Part shown: positions 8,442-17,189 of the stretch, one piece after another | How the letters are laid out: every line of letters starts with the position of its first letter | Position numbering within the stretch: position 1 is the stretch's first letter | Assembly: GCA_026991395.1 (NCBI GenBank) | Contig: JALXBP010000146.1 | Coordinates: 1 to 33,890, forward strand | Direction of reading: 5' to 3' | Length of the DNA: 33,890 nucleotides | From: Anaerolineae bacterium | GTDB taxonomy: Bacteria; Chloroflexota; Anaerolineae; B4-G1; SLSP01 | The notes under the pieces: model-generated | The model's database searches: none | What the model saw: only the letters and a program-made list of their open reading frames with translations | What the model was told of the DNA's origin: nothing | Translations under genes and position numbers: made by a program

Positions 8442-9569
8442 ATGGGCTTGCGTATCTGGGCCGTGATGCAGAAGGAATTCATCCAAACGCTGCGCGATCG
8501 TCGCACGCTGTTGCTCCTGCTGAGCATCCCCATCATCGAGCTTTTCCTCTTCGCCTACGCCATTCGGATGAACGTCGATCACCTGCGCACCGTCGTCGCC
8601 GGAGCGGAGGGGGCGGAATGCTACGCTTACGTGCAGGCGCTGGAGGCGAGCGGCTATTTCGACGTCGTGGCTTACGTCGATGACCAGGCGGAGGTCATCC
8701 GCGCCATCGACGGCGGACGGGCGAGGGTCGGCGTCGTCTTCCCCCCGACCTTCGCCCGCGACCTCCAGCGAGGGACGGCGCAGGTGCTCATCCTGGTCGA
8801 TGGCTCCGATTTCTTCCCCGCGCAGACGGCTTACGGCATGGCGGGGGTTACGGCGCAGGATTACGGCTTTTCGGTGATGGTGGAGCGCCTGGAGCGCAGC
8901 GGCTACGATACGCGCTTCCTGCATCCGCCCCTCGATATGAGGATGCGCATTCTCTACAATCCCGATATGAGCGACCTCGTCTTCCTCCTGCCCGGCCTGC
9001 TGGCGATGCTCCTGCAGACGCAGACGCTGGTGCTGACCTCGGCGGCCATCGTCCGCGAGCGCGAATTGGGGACGATGGAGGCGCTGCTCGTAACCCCTAT
9101 CCGGCCTCTGGAGTTGATGTTGGGCAAGATCATCCCCAACATCATCCTCGTCATCCTGGATATGCTCCTCATCCTCGCCTTGGGGACGGGCTTGCTCAGG
9201 GTGCCCTTCCGCGGGAATGTGCTGTTCTTCTTCGCCGTCTCCGCGCTCTACCTGCTTTCCGGCCTGGGATTGGGCATCCTCGTCTCCAGCATCTCCCGCT
9301 CGCAGAAGCAGACCCAGCAGATCGTGATGGTGGTGGTGCTCCTCGGGGCCATCCTCAGCGGCTTCATCTTCCCCCGCTACGCGATGCCCAAGTGGGTGCA
9401 GATGGTCGGCCTGCTCTTCCCGCTGACCTACTTCCTGGGTATCTCGCGGGGCGTCATCAACAAGGGGATCGGCTGGTCGGTGCTGCGTCCTTCCGTGCTC
9501 TCCATTGCGCTCTACGTCCTCGTCGTCCTGGGCGTGGCCGTCGTCTCCTTTCGCCGGAGGCTGGAATGA
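8442..9569 (+). CDS. ABC-2 type transporter permease (first copy)
   Basis: A 375-residue inner-membrane permease of the ABC-2 (YhhJ/YbhS/YbhR-like) group. An N-terminal amphipathic segment (MQKEFIQTLRDRR) leads into one membrane helix at about residues 20-40. A soluble extracytoplasmic domain of about 150 residues contains repeated sequence shared with the next gene (ASGYFDV, AEVIRAIDGGRARVG, ILVDGSDFF). Five membrane helices follow, with VRERELGTMEALLVTPIRP, the conserved cytoplasmic coupling loop of the family. It should pair with the second permease and the two downstream ATPases in one exporter. The substrate is unknown; relatives export drugs or lipophilic compounds. The stop codon overlaps the next ATG (ATGA). 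Confidence 0.88.
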   Translation: MGLRIWAVMQKEFIQTLRDRRTLLLLLSIPIIELFLFAYAIRMNVDHLRTVVAGAEGAECYAYVQALEASGYFDVVAYVDDQAEVIRAIDGGRARVGVVFPPTFARDLQRGTAQVLILVDGSDFFPAQTAYGMAGVTAQDYGFSVMVERLERSGYDTRFLHPPLDMRMRILYNPDMSDLVFLLPGLLAMLLQTQTLVLTSAAIVRERELGTMEALLVTPIRPLELMLGKIIPNIILVILDMLLILALGTGLLRVPFRGNVLFFFAVSALYLLSGLGLGILVSSISRSQKQTQQIVMVVVLLGAILSGFIFPRYAMPKWVQMVGLLFPLTYFLGISRGVINKGIGWSVLRPSVLSIALYVLVVLGVAVVSFRRRLE

Positions 9570-10696
9570 TCGACCTGCAGCGGCTCAGGGCTGTACTGCG
9601 CAAGGAGTTGACGCAACTGCTCCGCGACCGCATCACGCTCCTCCTCATCTTTATGATGCCCCTCCTGGAGCTTTTCTTCTTCGCCTACGCGGTCAATCTT
9701 AGCGTCGATCACATCCCCACCGCCGTCTGCGATCTGAGCCTGGACGTGCGCAGCCGCGATTTCATCGATGCGCTGGTCGCTTCCGGCTACTTCGACATCG
9801 CGGAATACGCGGCGGGCGAGGCGGACGTCATCGCGGCACTGGATGAGGGGCGGGTGCGGGCCGGCATCGTCATCCCCCCCGACTTCGCCGCGCAGGTCGC
9901 GCGCGGCCAGGGTGAGGTGCTGATCATCCTCGACGGCTCCGACACCTACTCCGTGCAGGCGGCCTACAGTGCGGCGACCGCCATCGCGCAGCATCACGCG
10001 CTCGATCTGATGGTGGAAAAGCTGCGCCGTCAGGGGCAGACCTTCGAGCTGATGCCCGTGGAAAGCTCGGTGCGCGTCCTCTACAACCCCACGCTGGACG
10101 GCCTCATCTTCATCGTCCCCGCCCTGATTGCGATGTTGCTCCAAATCCTCACCGTGAACCTGACGGCGCAATCCATCGTCCGCGAGTGGGAGCTGGGGAC
10201 GATCGAACAGCTTCTCGCCACCCCCATCCGCCCGCTGGAGCTGATTTTGGGCAAGCTCCTGCCCAACCTGATCATCGCCGCCGTGGCCCTTGTGCTCATC
10301 GCGCTCATCGGCTTCGTGGGGATGGGGGTCCCCTTTCGCGGCAGCGTGCTGCTTTTCCTCTTCCTTTCCCTCCTCTTCGCCATCTCCGGCCTGGGCCTGG
10401 GGCTGCTCGTTTCCACCGTGGCCCACACGCAGAACGAGGCGGAATCGATCACCTCGATGCTGATGCTGCTGAGCATGCTGCTCACCGGCTTCATCTACCC
10501 CCGCGAGCCGATGCCGGCCATCGTCCGCCTTGTCGGCGACCTCATCCCGCTGACCTACTTCGTGCGCATCGTGCGCGGCGTGGTAACGCGGGGCGTCGGC
10601 CTGACGTTGGTCTGGCAGGATGTCGCGGCTTTGGCGATCTACGCCGCCCTGGCGATGTATCTGGCCGCCCGCTTCTTCCACCTGAGGCTGGACTGA
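9566..10696 (+). CDS. ABC-2 type transporter permease (second copy)
   Basis: A 376-residue paralogue of the preceding permease with the same layout: LRKELTQLLRDRI, one N-terminal membrane helix, a large external domain (ASGYFDIAEY, ILDGSDTY), then five helices with VREWELGTIEQLLATPIRP. The shared motifs show a gene duplication, and the two probably form a heterodimer. The ATG at 9566 was chosen because it forms an ATGA overlap with the upstream gene. The frame is open further upstream, but that extension lies inside the first permease and does not look like coding sequence. GCCGGAGG lies just upstream as a ribosome binding site. Confidence 0.87.
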   Translation: MIDLQRLRAVLRKELTQLLRDRITLLLIFMMPLLELFFFAYAVNLSVDHIPTAVCDLSLDVRSRDFIDALVASGYFDIAEYAAGEADVIAALDEGRVRAGIVIPPDFAAQVARGQGEVLIILDGSDTYSVQAAYSAATAIAQHHALDLMVEKLRRQGQTFELMPVESSVRVLYNPTLDGLIFIVPALIAMLLQILTVNLTAQSIVREWELGTIEQLLATPIRPLELILGKLLPNLIIAAVALVLIALIGFVGMGVPFRGSVLLFLFLSLLFAISGLGLGLLVSTVAHTQNEAESITSMLMLLSMLLTGFIYPREPMPAIVRLVGDLIPLTYFVRIVRGVVTRGVGLTLVWQDVAALAIYAALAMYLAARFFHLRLD

Positions 10697-11655
10697 TGGA
10701 CGAGCGAGTTACACTCTACGCCCGCAATCTGGTCAAGGTCTTTCACACCCGCCGCGGCGAGGTGCGTGCCGTGGACGGGCTTTCGCTGGAGGTGCACCGC
10801 GGGGAGACGGTGGGCCTCATCGGGCCGGACGGGGCGGGGAAGACGACGACGGTGCGGCTCATCCTCGGCCTCCTCCGGCGGACGGCGGGGGAAAGCGGCG
10901 TCCTCGGCTACGATTCGATGCGCGATCCCTTTGCCATCCGCGCCGCAACCGGCTACATCGCCCAGCGGTTCGCCCTCCCGCCCGACCTGACGGTGCAGGA
11001 GAATATGCGCTTCTTCGCCAACGTGTACGGCGTCCCGCGGCACGAGCAGCGCGACCGCATCGACCGCCTGCTGGCCTTCGCCGGCCTGCTCGACTTTCGC
11101 TCCCGATTGGCCGGGCACCTTTCCGGCGGGATGAAGAAAAAGCTGGCCCTGGCCTGCAGCCTCGTCCACAATCCGCGCGTCCTCATCCTCGACGAGCCGA
11201 CGTTGGGGGTCGATCCGGTGAGCCGCCGTGAGTTCTGGAACCTGCTCAACGATCTGCGGGCCGTCGAGGGCGTCAGCATCCTCGTCTGCACGCCCTACAT
11301 GGACGAGGCCGAGCGCTGTCAGCGCGTCGCGCTCATCGCCGAGGGACGCCTCATCGCCTGCGACAGTCCCGCCGCCATCCGCCGCCAGGTGGCGGGGGAG
11401 CTGCTGGAATGCCGCCCTTCCGATGTCCGGCGGGCGAAAGCGCTCGTCGCCGAACTTCCCGGTGTCCTGGAGGTGCAGACCTACGGGCCGAGCCTGCACA
11501 TCTTCGTCGATCGCGCGGATGAACGCCGCGCGGCGATCGTCGCCGCGCTGGAGGCCGCCGGAATCCGGTGCCGGGGGATGCGCCGCATCATCCCGCAGAT
11601 GGAGGAGGCGTTCATCTCGTTGCTGCGCCGTCGGCAGGAGCGTGAGCATGCCTGA
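10696..11655 (+). CDS. ABC transporter ATP-binding protein, H-loop histidine replaced
   Basis: A 319-residue ATPase with one nucleotide-binding domain. It has Walker A GPDGAGKTT (43-51), signature LSGGM near 143 and Walker B LILDEPT near 164. Where the H-loop histidine should follow, the sequence reads VCTPYMDEAE with Pro at residue 200 (codon CCC at 11293-11295), so the switch histidine is missing. The partner ATPase downstream keeps it. This asymmetry recalls the N-terminal half of YbhF-type double ATPases and suggests one regulatory and one fully catalytic site. The C-terminal 90 residues form a small domain ending in MEEAFISLL. The start codon overlaps the upstream stop by one base (TGATG). 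Confidence 0.88.
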   Translation: MDERVTLYARNLVKVFHTRRGEVRAVDGLSLEVHRGETVGLIGPDGAGKTTTVRLILGLLRRTAGESGVLGYDSMRDPFAIRAATGYIAQRFALPPDLTVQENMRFFANVYGVPRHEQRDRIDRLLAFAGLLDFRSRLAGHLSGGMKKKLALACSLVHNPRVLILDEPTLGVDPVSRREFWNLLNDLRAVEGVSILVCTPYMDEAERCQRVALIAEGRLIACDSPAAIRRQVAGELLECRPSDVRRAKALVAELPGVLEVQTYGPSLHIFVDRADERRAAIVAALEAAGIRCRGMRRIIPQMEEAFISLLRRRQEREHA

Positions 11656-12592
11656 ACCGGCCATCATCGCGCACAACTTGACCAAGCGCTTCGGCGATTT
11701 CACCGCCGTCGATCACGTAACCTTCGAGGTCCCGCGGGGCGAAGTCTTCGGATGGCTCGGTCCGAACGGCGCGGGGAAGACGACGACCATCCGCATGCTC
11801 CTCGGCCTGCTCCGTCCCACGGAAGGTTACGCCCGCGTCGTCGGCTACGATGCGGCGAAGCAGGCCCACGAGATGCATTTCCACGTCGGCTACATGTCGC
11901 AGCGCTTCACGCTCTACCAGGACCTGACGGTGCGCGAGAATATCCGCTTCTACGGCCACGCCTACGGCCTGCGCGGCGAGGCGCTCCGTCGGCGGGAGGA
12001 GGCGATCGTGAGGATGGCAGGACTGCACGGGCGCGGGGACCCGCTCACCGCCAACCTTTCCGGCGGGTGGAAGCAGCGGCTTGCCTTGGGGTGCGCCATC
12101 GTCCACAAGCCCCAGGTCGTCCTCCTCGATGAGCCGACGGCGGGCGTCGATCCCATCAGCCGCCGCGAGTTCTGGGAACTGATCTACGCCATGGCCGCGG
12201 AGGGCGTTACCGTTCTCGTGACCACGCACTACATGGACGAGGCGGAACTCTGCGAGCGCGTCGGCTTCATCAGCCGGGGGCGGCTCGTGGCCTTGGGCAG
12301 TCCGGAGGAACTCAAGCGCACGCAGATGCGCGGCGACGTCCTGGAGGTGGCGATGGAGGAGCCGGAGCGCGGCCTGCGTTACCTCAAGAGCCTCCAGGCG
12401 ACGGGGCGGCTGCCGCTGGACGAGGTCGCCCTCTACGGCGTCCTGCTCCACGTCGTCGTGCCGGAGGCCGAACGCTGGCAGGAGCGGCTGCGCCGGGCGT
12501 TGGAGGAGGCCGGTTTCCGGGTGCAGCATGTCGCCTGGATCGAACCGACCTTGGAGGATGTCTTCATCTCCGCGGTGAAGGCGGCGGGCTGA
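11648..12592 (+). CDS. ABC transporter ATP-binding protein, canonical copy
   Basis: A 314-residue ATPase that completes the exporter. It has Walker A GPNGAGKTT (38-46), signature LSGGWKQR, Walker B VVLLDEPTAGVDP and an intact H-loop TTHYMDEAE (His near 194). The C-terminal domain ends with PTLEDVFIS, the common ending of ABC-2 exporter ATPases. It overlaps the preceding ATPase gene by 8 bases. The order permease-permease-ATPase-ATPase corresponds to the parts of YbhFSR/YhiH-YhhJ-like exporters, but there is no HlyD-family adaptor gene nearby, so export across a single membrane is likely. Its 3' end overlaps the convergent phosphatase gene by 29 bases, leaving no room for a terminator. Confidence 0.9.
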   Translation: MPEPAIIAHNLTKRFGDFTAVDHVTFEVPRGEVFGWLGPNGAGKTTTIRMLLGLLRPTEGYARVVGYDAAKQAHEMHFHVGYMSQRFTLYQDLTVRENIRFYGHAYGLRGEALRRREEAIVRMAGLHGRGDPLTANLSGGWKQRLALGCAIVHKPQVVLLDEPTAGVDPISRREFWELIYAMAAEGVTVLVTTHYMDEAELCERVGFISRGRLVALGSPEELKRTQMRGDVLEVAMEEPERGLRYLKSLQATGRLPLDEVALYGVLLHVVVPEAERWQERLRRALEEAGFRVQHVAWIEPTLEDVFISAVKAAG

Positions 12593-13223
12593 AGGGCAGC
12601 GGCTCGCGCAGGTGGCAGCGCTCGTTGAGCACGGCGATGTAGAAAGTCCCGTGCTCGTTCTGCTCCAGCCTGGTGATGGAGGCGTTGCCGAAGCGCAGGG
12701 TGAGCGTCGGCAGGTCGGGCAGGCCGAGGATGTGCCCCAAGTAGGTGCGGAAGACGCCGCCGTGCGCGACGACGATCACATCCCCGCCCTCTGCGCCGTG
12801 CCGCGCGATGATCTCGTCGAAGAAGTCGGTGATCCGTGCCCGCGCCGATTCCGGCGGCTCCGCGCCGGGCAGGTGGGGCAGGACGCTCTTCCCCGCCGCG
12901 TCGATCGCCAGCAGGTGCGGGTACTTCTCCAGCAGTTCCTCCCAGGTGTGCCCCGTCGCCTCGCCCATATCGTGCTCGCGCAGGCGCGGATCGGGGCGGA
13001 TGGGGAGGTGCAGGCGTTCGGCGATCGGCTCCGCCGTCTCCATCGCGCGGCGCTGATCGCTGCTGTAGAGCGCCGAGGGATGCTCGACCTGCGCAGCCAG
13101 CGCCGCGGCGACGCGCTGCGCCTGCCAGCGCCCAAGCTCGCTCAGCGGCGGGTCGGCGCGTCCCTGCAAGCGCCGCTGGGCGTTCCAGGTGGATTGTCCG
13201 TGTCGGATGAGCCAGAGCCTCAT
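12564..13223 (-). CDS. histidine phosphatase family protein (phosphoglycerate mutase-like)
   Basis: A 219-residue member of the histidine phosphatase superfamily. The phosphate-accepting His is in IRHGQSTWN (H8). The second catalytic His lies in VVAHGGVFR, and the acid region reads EHDMGEATGHTWEEL. The protein has the size of small phosphatases such as CobC, GpmB or PhoE and lacks the inserts of true phosphoglycerate mutases. It is the last gene of the minus-strand run, and its ATG overlaps the meaB stop (ATGA), with GGAGGGGGAG upstream. A role in cobamide metabolism is suggested only by position. The substrate cannot be read from the sequence. Confidence 0.85.
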   Translation of the reverse strand: MRLWLIRHGQSTWNAQRRLQGRADPPLSELGRWQAQRVAAALAAQVEHPSALYSSDQRRAMETAEPIAERLHLPIRPDPRLREHDMGEATGHTWEELLEKYPHLLAIDAAGKSVLPHLPGAEPPESARARITDFFDEIIARHGAEGGDVIVVAHGGVFRTYLGHILGLPDLPTLTLRFGNASITRLEQNEHGTFYIAVLNERCHLREPLPFSPPPSPRR

Positions 13224-14227
13224 CGCTCCCCCTCCGCGCGGAGCAGAGCGTCGAGGAGCGTGCCCGCCGCCGTGATCGGGTCGAGACGGCGGCGCTGCAC
13301 CGCCTCGACGGCCTCCTCGACCGCGCCGCCGCCGAGCCGCCGTTCCAGCAGGGCGAGGAGGTGGCGCTGGAGCCAGGCTTCGACGTCGGCGCGGGCCAGG
13401 CGGCGGCGTCGATTCTCCCACGCGCCGCTGCGCTGCAGGTAGGCGCGGTGCGCCTCGATCGCGTCCGCCAGTTCCGCAAGGCCGCGGTTTTCGATGGCGC
13501 TGCTCTGCAGGATGGGGATGTCCCATCCTGCGGCTTCCTCGTCCTTCGCAGAGGGAGCCGCCCCGTGATGCCCGGCGCTGCGATCCCGTCCCAGCGCGGC
13601 GCGGATCGATTGCAGCGTGATGCGGGCGGCGGGATTGTCCGCTTTGTTGACGACGATGATGTCGGCGATCTCCATCAGCCCCGCCTTGAGTGCCTGAATC
13701 TCGTCGCCCATCCCCGGCGCTTCGACGAGGACGACGGTGTGGGCCAGGCGGGCGATCTCCACCTGCGCCTGGCCTGCGCCGACCGTCTCCACGAGGATGA
13801 GGGGATAGCCGACGGCGTCGAGCACGTTGGCGACGTCGCGCGTGGCGGCGGCGACGCCGCCGGGATGGCCGCGCGAGGCCATGCTGCGGATGAAGACGCC
13901 ATCGTCGGTGAGCAGGTCGCGCATCCGCAGGCGGTCGCCGAGCAAGGCCCCGCCGGAGTAGGGGCTGGTGGGATCGACGGCGACGATGGCCAGCCGCTTC
14001 CCGCGCCGTCGGAACTCACGGGCCAGCTTGCCGACGAGCGTGCTCTTCCCCGCGCCGGGTGCGCCGGTGATGCCGACGATGTGCGCCTCGCCCGTGCGCG
14101 GGTAGAGCGCGCGCAGGGCCTCCGCCCCTTCCGCCGTGCCGTTTTCCACCGCCGAAAGGAGCCGCGCCAGCGCCCGGCGGTCGCCCCCCAGCGCCGCCTC
14201 GACGAATGTCGGGGCTGTGCCGCTCAT
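13220..14227 (-). CDS. meaB: MeaB/ArgK-type GTPase chaperone of a B12-dependent acyl-CoA mutase
   Basis: A 335-residue G3E-family GTPase. P-loop GAPGAGKST (55-63), [16 protein letters not shown], the switch segment ETVGAGQAQ (near 147-155; the more common form is ETVGVGQSE), the KAGLMEIAD stretch and NKAD (194-197) are all in place. MeaB proteins load and protect adenosylcobalamin in methylmalonyl-CoA mutase and related mutases. The gene starts inside the stop codon of the B12-binding subunit gene (ATGA), so partner and chaperone are translationally coupled. A short acidic/histidine-containing insert after NKAD (near residues 212-230, [13 protein letters not shown]) looks lineage-specific. 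The C-terminal dimerisation arm appears present. Confidence 0.92.
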   Translation of the reverse strand: MSGTAPTFVEAALGGDRRALARLLSAVENGTAEGAEALRALYPRTGEAHIVGITGAPGAGKSTLVGKLAREFRRRGKRLAIVAVDPTSPYSGGALLGDRLRMRDLLTDDGVFIRSMASRGHPGGVAAATRDVANVLDAVGYPLILVETVGAGQAQVEIARLAHTVVLVEAPGMGDEIQALKAGLMEIADIIVVNKADNPAARITLQSIRAALGRDRSAGHHGAAPSAKDEEAAGWDIPILQSSAIENRGLAELADAIEAHRAYLQRSGAWENRRRRLARADVEAWLQRHLLALLERRLGGGAVEEAVEAVQRRRLDPITAAGTLLDALLRAEGER

Positions 14228-14616
14228 TTGGCCACCACGCGCCGCACGAAGTCGATCGTCGTCTGCGTCGGCGTGCCGGGGCCGAAGACCTCGACGACGC
14301 CCATCGCCTTCAGCTTCGGCACATCGTCCGGCGGGATGATGCCGCCGACGAAGAGGGGGATGTCGCTGATGCCGCGCTTCTCCATCTCCTCGATGACGCG
14401 CGGGACGAGCGAGAGGTGCGCGCCGGAGAGGATGGAGAGGCCGACCACGTCCACGTCCTCCTGCAGGGCGGCCTCGGCGATCATCGCCGGGGTCTGGCGC
14501 AGGCCGGTGTAGATGACCTCCATCCCGGCATCGCGCAGGGCGCGGGCGACGACCTTCGCGCCGCGATCGTGCCCGTCGAGGCCGGGCTTGCCTATCAGCA
14601 CGCGGATCTTTCTCAT
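14224..14616 (-). CDS. B12-binding small subunit of acyl-CoA mutase (McmA2/MutB C-terminal type)
   Basis: A 130-residue stand-alone cobalamin-binding domain. The DxHxxG motif is DGHDRG (residues 14-19, with H16 the expected cobalt ligand), followed by [10 protein letters not shown] and VGGIIPPDD, the other two base-off/His-on signatures. This is the small subunit of split methylmalonyl-, isobutyryl- or ethylmalonyl-CoA mutases. The large TIM-barrel subunit is not in this window, so the substrate is open. AAAGGAGC precedes the ATG, and the gene is fused by overlap to meaB. Propionyl-CoA or branched-chain oxidation is the likely pathway, which would fit the 2-oxoacid oxidoreductase elsewhere in the window. 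Confidence 0.92.
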   Translation of the reverse strand: MRKIRVLIGKPGLDGHDRGAKVVARALRDAGMEVIYTGLRQTPAMIAEAALQEDVDVVGLSILSGAHLSLVPRVIEEMEKRGISDIPLFVGGIIPPDDVPKLKAMGVVEVFGPGTPTQTTIDFVRRVVAK

Positions 14617-14642
14617 CGGATCGCTCCTTTCTCTCCCCGCGG

Positions 14643-15278
14643 CTACCGCCACCAGCGGCTGTAGCGCTGGAGATGGGAGATGTCGTTCATCAGCGTAACC
14701 TGCAGCAGTTTGCCCGTGTCGGTGATGATGTTCACAGCGCAGTTGCGCTGGGCGAGTTTCCAGAAGGCGTTGTTGTCCAGGCCGAGCACGTCGAGCAGGA
14801 GGGCGCGGTTGACGACGGCGTGGCCGACGGCGACGATCCATTGGCCGCGGTGCTGTTCCAGCCAGCGGTGGAGGCCCTCGTGGACGCGGGCACGCACATC
14901 GGCCAGCGATTCGCCGCCGGGGATGACGACGTCGCCCGGACAGCATTCCCACTTGCGCAGTTCCTCCGGCCAGAGCCGGATGACCTCATCGATCGTCTTG
15001 CCCTGCCAATCGCCGAAGTTCATATCCAGCAGCGCCTCATCGGTGATGACGGGGAGGTCGAACTGGCGGGCGATGGCCTGGGCCGTCTCCTGCGCCCGTC
15101 CCATCGGGCTGCTGTAGACCGCCTCGACCGACCAGGAGGCGGCGATGCGGCGGGCCGTTGCCTCGGCCTGTCGCCGCCCGAAGGCGTCGAGCGGAATCTC
15201 CTTGCGACCGCGGAAGTGCGGGACTTTGTTCCACGCCGTGCGTCCGTGGCGGACGAGGATGATGTGGGTCGAATTCAT
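14643..15278 (-). CDS. histidine phosphatase family protein, CobC-like
   Basis: A 211-residue phosphatase with [10 protein letters not shown] (H11 phospho-acceptor), [27 protein letters not shown] and [12 protein letters not shown], the motif order found in CobC (alpha-ribazole phosphatase), GpmB and related enzymes. The GDWQGKT and PGGES segments make it closer to CobC-type members than the second phosphatase of this run. It lies 26 bases upstream of the B12-binding mutase gene, so dephosphorylation of a cobamide precursor is plausible but unproven. The ATG at 15278 forms an ATGA overlap with the zinc-ribbon gene and has AAAGGAGC upstream. An in-frame extension exists further upstream, but it lies inside the zinc-ribbon gene and looks non-coding. 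Confidence 0.85.
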   Translation of the reverse strand: MNSTHIILVRHGRTAWNKVPHFRGRKEIPLDAFGRRQAEATARRIAASWSVEAVYSSPMGRAQETAQAIARQFDLPVITDEALLDMNFGDWQGKTIDEVIRLWPEELRKWECCPGDVVIPGGESLADVRARVHEGLHRWLEQHRGQWIVAVGHAVVNRALLLDVLGLDNNAFWKLAQRNCAVNIITDTGKLLQVTLMNDISHLQRYSRWWR

Positions 15279-15883
15279 CGTTGTCGTGCTCCTTTCAGTA
15301 GTGCGCCGCACTGGGTGCAGCGTTCGTTTTCCGGATCGTTGAGGAAGCCGCAGCGAGGGCAGGCGATCGGCTGTACCTCGACCAGCGGGGCCTGGCAGGC
15401 GGAGCAGGTGAGCCGTCCGACGGGATTGGGTGTGCCGCAGTAGGGGCAGATGACGTGGGAGAGCGTCGCCTTCCCCGCCGAGCCGTGGAGACGGCAGTAG
15501 CTTTCCACCGCCGCCCACAGTTCGTCGTGCAGGCGGAATTTGCGCAGGTTTCGGGCGACATCATCCAGTTCGGTAAGCAGCGTTATCGGCCTGAGGAGGG
15601 CCTTCAGCCCCGTCTTCGCCAGATCGGCGCCTACGCCCAGGAGATGCTCCTCGCTCATCGTGACGACGATCCCCGTCGGGGTGGGGGTGATGCGCAGCGT
15701 CAGCGTGAGCACCGGGTCGTCCGTCTCCACGCGGGGCGTCCACACCTGGACGGTCGCCCCGCCGTCGCGCAGCTTGACCCAGCGCGACCGCGTCGTTCCG
15801 CCGTCGAACTGGAGTGCCAGCGCTTCGGCCATCGCCAGCGGGTCGATCTCGCCGTGATAGGCTCGTTGTTCTACCTTTGCCAT
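15275..15883 (-). CDS. double zinc-ribbon protein of unknown function
   Basis: A 202-residue cytosolic protein. Residues 1-135 or so form an alpha/beta domain I do not recognise. The C-terminal 65 residues hold two zinc ribbons: CPYCGT with CSAC, and CPRCGF with CTQC, eight cysteines in all. Such double ribbons usually mediate protein or nucleic-acid contacts. CAAAGGAGC lies 6 bases before the ATG. The upstream MFS frame runs 323 bases into this gene in another frame, which is unusual (see the MFS entry). The shared operon suggests an accessory or regulatory job, but nothing in the sequence fixes it. Confidence 0.75.
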   Translation of the reverse strand: MAKVEQRAYHGEIDPLAMAEALALQFDGGTTRSRWVKLRDGGATVQVWTPRVETDDPVLTLTLRITPTPTGIVVTMSEEHLLGVGADLAKTGLKALLRPITLLTELDDVARNLRKFRLHDELWAAVESYCRLHGSAGKATLSHVICPYCGTPNPVGRLTCSACQAPLVEVQPIACPRCGFLNDPENERCTQCGALLKGARQR

Positions 15884-17189
15884 CTTCGCTCCTTTGTGAT
15901 GCTTTCTGTGGGGGTTTGCGGCCTCGATTGCCCTCGATGAGGAGGGCGAAGAGCAGGGCCGCGACCAGTCGCAGCGCTGCCGAGGTGAGGAAGAGCGTCC
16001 GGTAGCCCCTCACCTGCGCCAGCCATCCCCCCATCGCCGCGCCGCCCGCCATCCCCAGCCCCGCCAGCGCCTGGTAGAAGGCGACCAGCGAGGCCCGATG
16101 ATCCGCCCGCGTCCGTTCCAGCAGGTAGTTGAAGGCGGCGAGGTTGTACCCGGCCCAGACGAAGCCGGAGAAGATCTGGAGCAGGTAGGCCTGCCACGGA
16201 GCGCGGATGAATCCCCACAGTGCCGGAACGAGGGGGATGAAGAGGCCCGTTCCGCGCTGGACCCATCCGGCCCCCAGCCGGTCGTTCAGCGGCCCGAAGA
16301 AGCGCTGCCCCGGCACGGCGGCGAGCAGGCCGACCGCGCTGACCATCCCCAGCACCGAGGCGGTCGCTCCGACTTCCTCCACCAGGTAGATGAGGAAGAA
16401 GGGGCCGGCCACCATCACCGTGAAGTTCCACAGCGCGCCCACGGCGGCAAAGAGGAGGAAGGGGCGGTCGAGGGCGTGCCACCACCGCCGCTTCCCCGCG
16501 CTGCCGGAGGGGAGGGGCGAGGGCGGTTCGTCCACCTGCGCCAGGAAGAAAGCGGCTCCGAAGCCCAGCAGCGCCGCCGTCCCCAAGGCCGCCTGGTAGC
16601 CGAGCGGCTCGCCGAGGTGGGCGCTCCACCGTCCGACGGCGAGGAGGACGGCGAAGGCCCCCAGTCCCATCACGATGTTGCGGGTGCTGAAGTAGCGTCC
16701 GCGCCAGCGCATGGGCACCAGCTTGCCCAGGAAGGCTGTCCAGGCCGGTGTAACCAGGTTGACGAGGAAGGCCCGTGCCGCCGCGATCCCGATCCCTACG
16801 CCGACCAGGCGCACGCTCAGCGGCACGGGTATCCAGGGGAGGAGGATGAGGAGCAGGAGGAGCGCCCGTGCCGCGACCATCGGCCAGAGGATCAGCCCCT
16901 TGTAGCGCCGTCGCCGTGCGGCCAGATAGCCGCCGGGGATCATCGCCGCGGGCATCATCAGATTGCTCAGCGAACTCAAGGTGCCGATCTCCGCCCGCCC
17001 CGCGCCCAAGGCGAGGAGGTAGACGGAGAGATAGGTATTCACCAACGTGTTGCTCGCGTTGGCGAAGAGACCGCTGCCCATCAGTCGGCGCAGATTGCGG
17101 CGGCTGTTGGGCGGCAGGTGGAGGCTCCACCGTCCCCCGGCAGCGAGGAGGGCCAGGCGCTCGCCGATTCGCGACCCTTTCGGCCTCAT
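15561..17189 (-). CDS. MFS transporter with run-on C-terminus (natural end probably near 15871)
   Basis: Residues 1 to about 430 form a 12-helix major facilitator with an N-terminal segment reading SGLFANASNTLVNTYLSVYL, GGYLAARRRR after helix 2 and FFLIYLVEEVGA at the start of the second half. The literal frame then continues through KPPQKASQRSEDGKG into about 107 codons that overlap the zinc-ribbon gene and have Arg/Gly/Pro/Ala-rich composition typical of an antisense or out-of-frame shadow. One extra base in the C5 run at 15910-15914 (minus-strand C) would move the frame to a TAG at 15871-15873, giving an ordinary 13-base overlap. So the coding end is doubtful. The ATG overlaps the stop of the upstream PII-like gene (ATGA). 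The substrate is unknown. Confidence 0.75.
   Translation of the reverse strand: MRPKGSRIGERLALLAAGGRWSLHLPPNSRRNLRRLMGSGLFANASNTLVNTYLSVYLLALGAGRAEIGTLSSLSNLMMPAAMIPGGYLAARRRRYKGLILWPMVAARALLLLLILLPWIPVPLSVRLVGVGIGIAAARAFLVNLVTPAWTAFLGKLVPMRWRGRYFSTRNIVMGLGAFAVLLAVGRWSAHLGEPLGYQAALGTAALLGFGAAFFLAQVDEPPSPLPSGSAGKRRWWHALDRPFLLFAAVGALWNFTVMVAGPFFLIYLVEEVGATASVLGMVSAVGLLAAVPGQRFFGPLNDRLGAGWVQRGTGLFIPLVPALWGFIRAPWQAYLLQIFSGFVWAGYNLAAFNYLLERTRADHRASLVAFYQALAGLGMAGGAAMGGWLAQVRGYRTLFLTSAALRLVAALLFALLIEGNRGRKPPQKASQRSEDGKGRTTSLSRRDRPAGDGRSAGTPVRRRNDAVALGQAARRRGDRPGVDAPRGDGRPGAHADAAHHPHPDGDRRHDERGASPGRRRRSGEDGAEGPPQADNAAYRTG

Noticed and set aside
4976-8536. A 1186-codon open frame antisense to the whole serine operon
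   Set aside because: Its composition (Arg, His, Val, Asp-rich, no domains) is that of the complement of GC-rich codons. The sense genes are clear enzymes with ribosome binding sites.
12593-13442. Plus-strand frames opposite the phosphatase and meaB genes
   Set aside because: They mirror genes with intact catalytic motifs and show no domain of their own.
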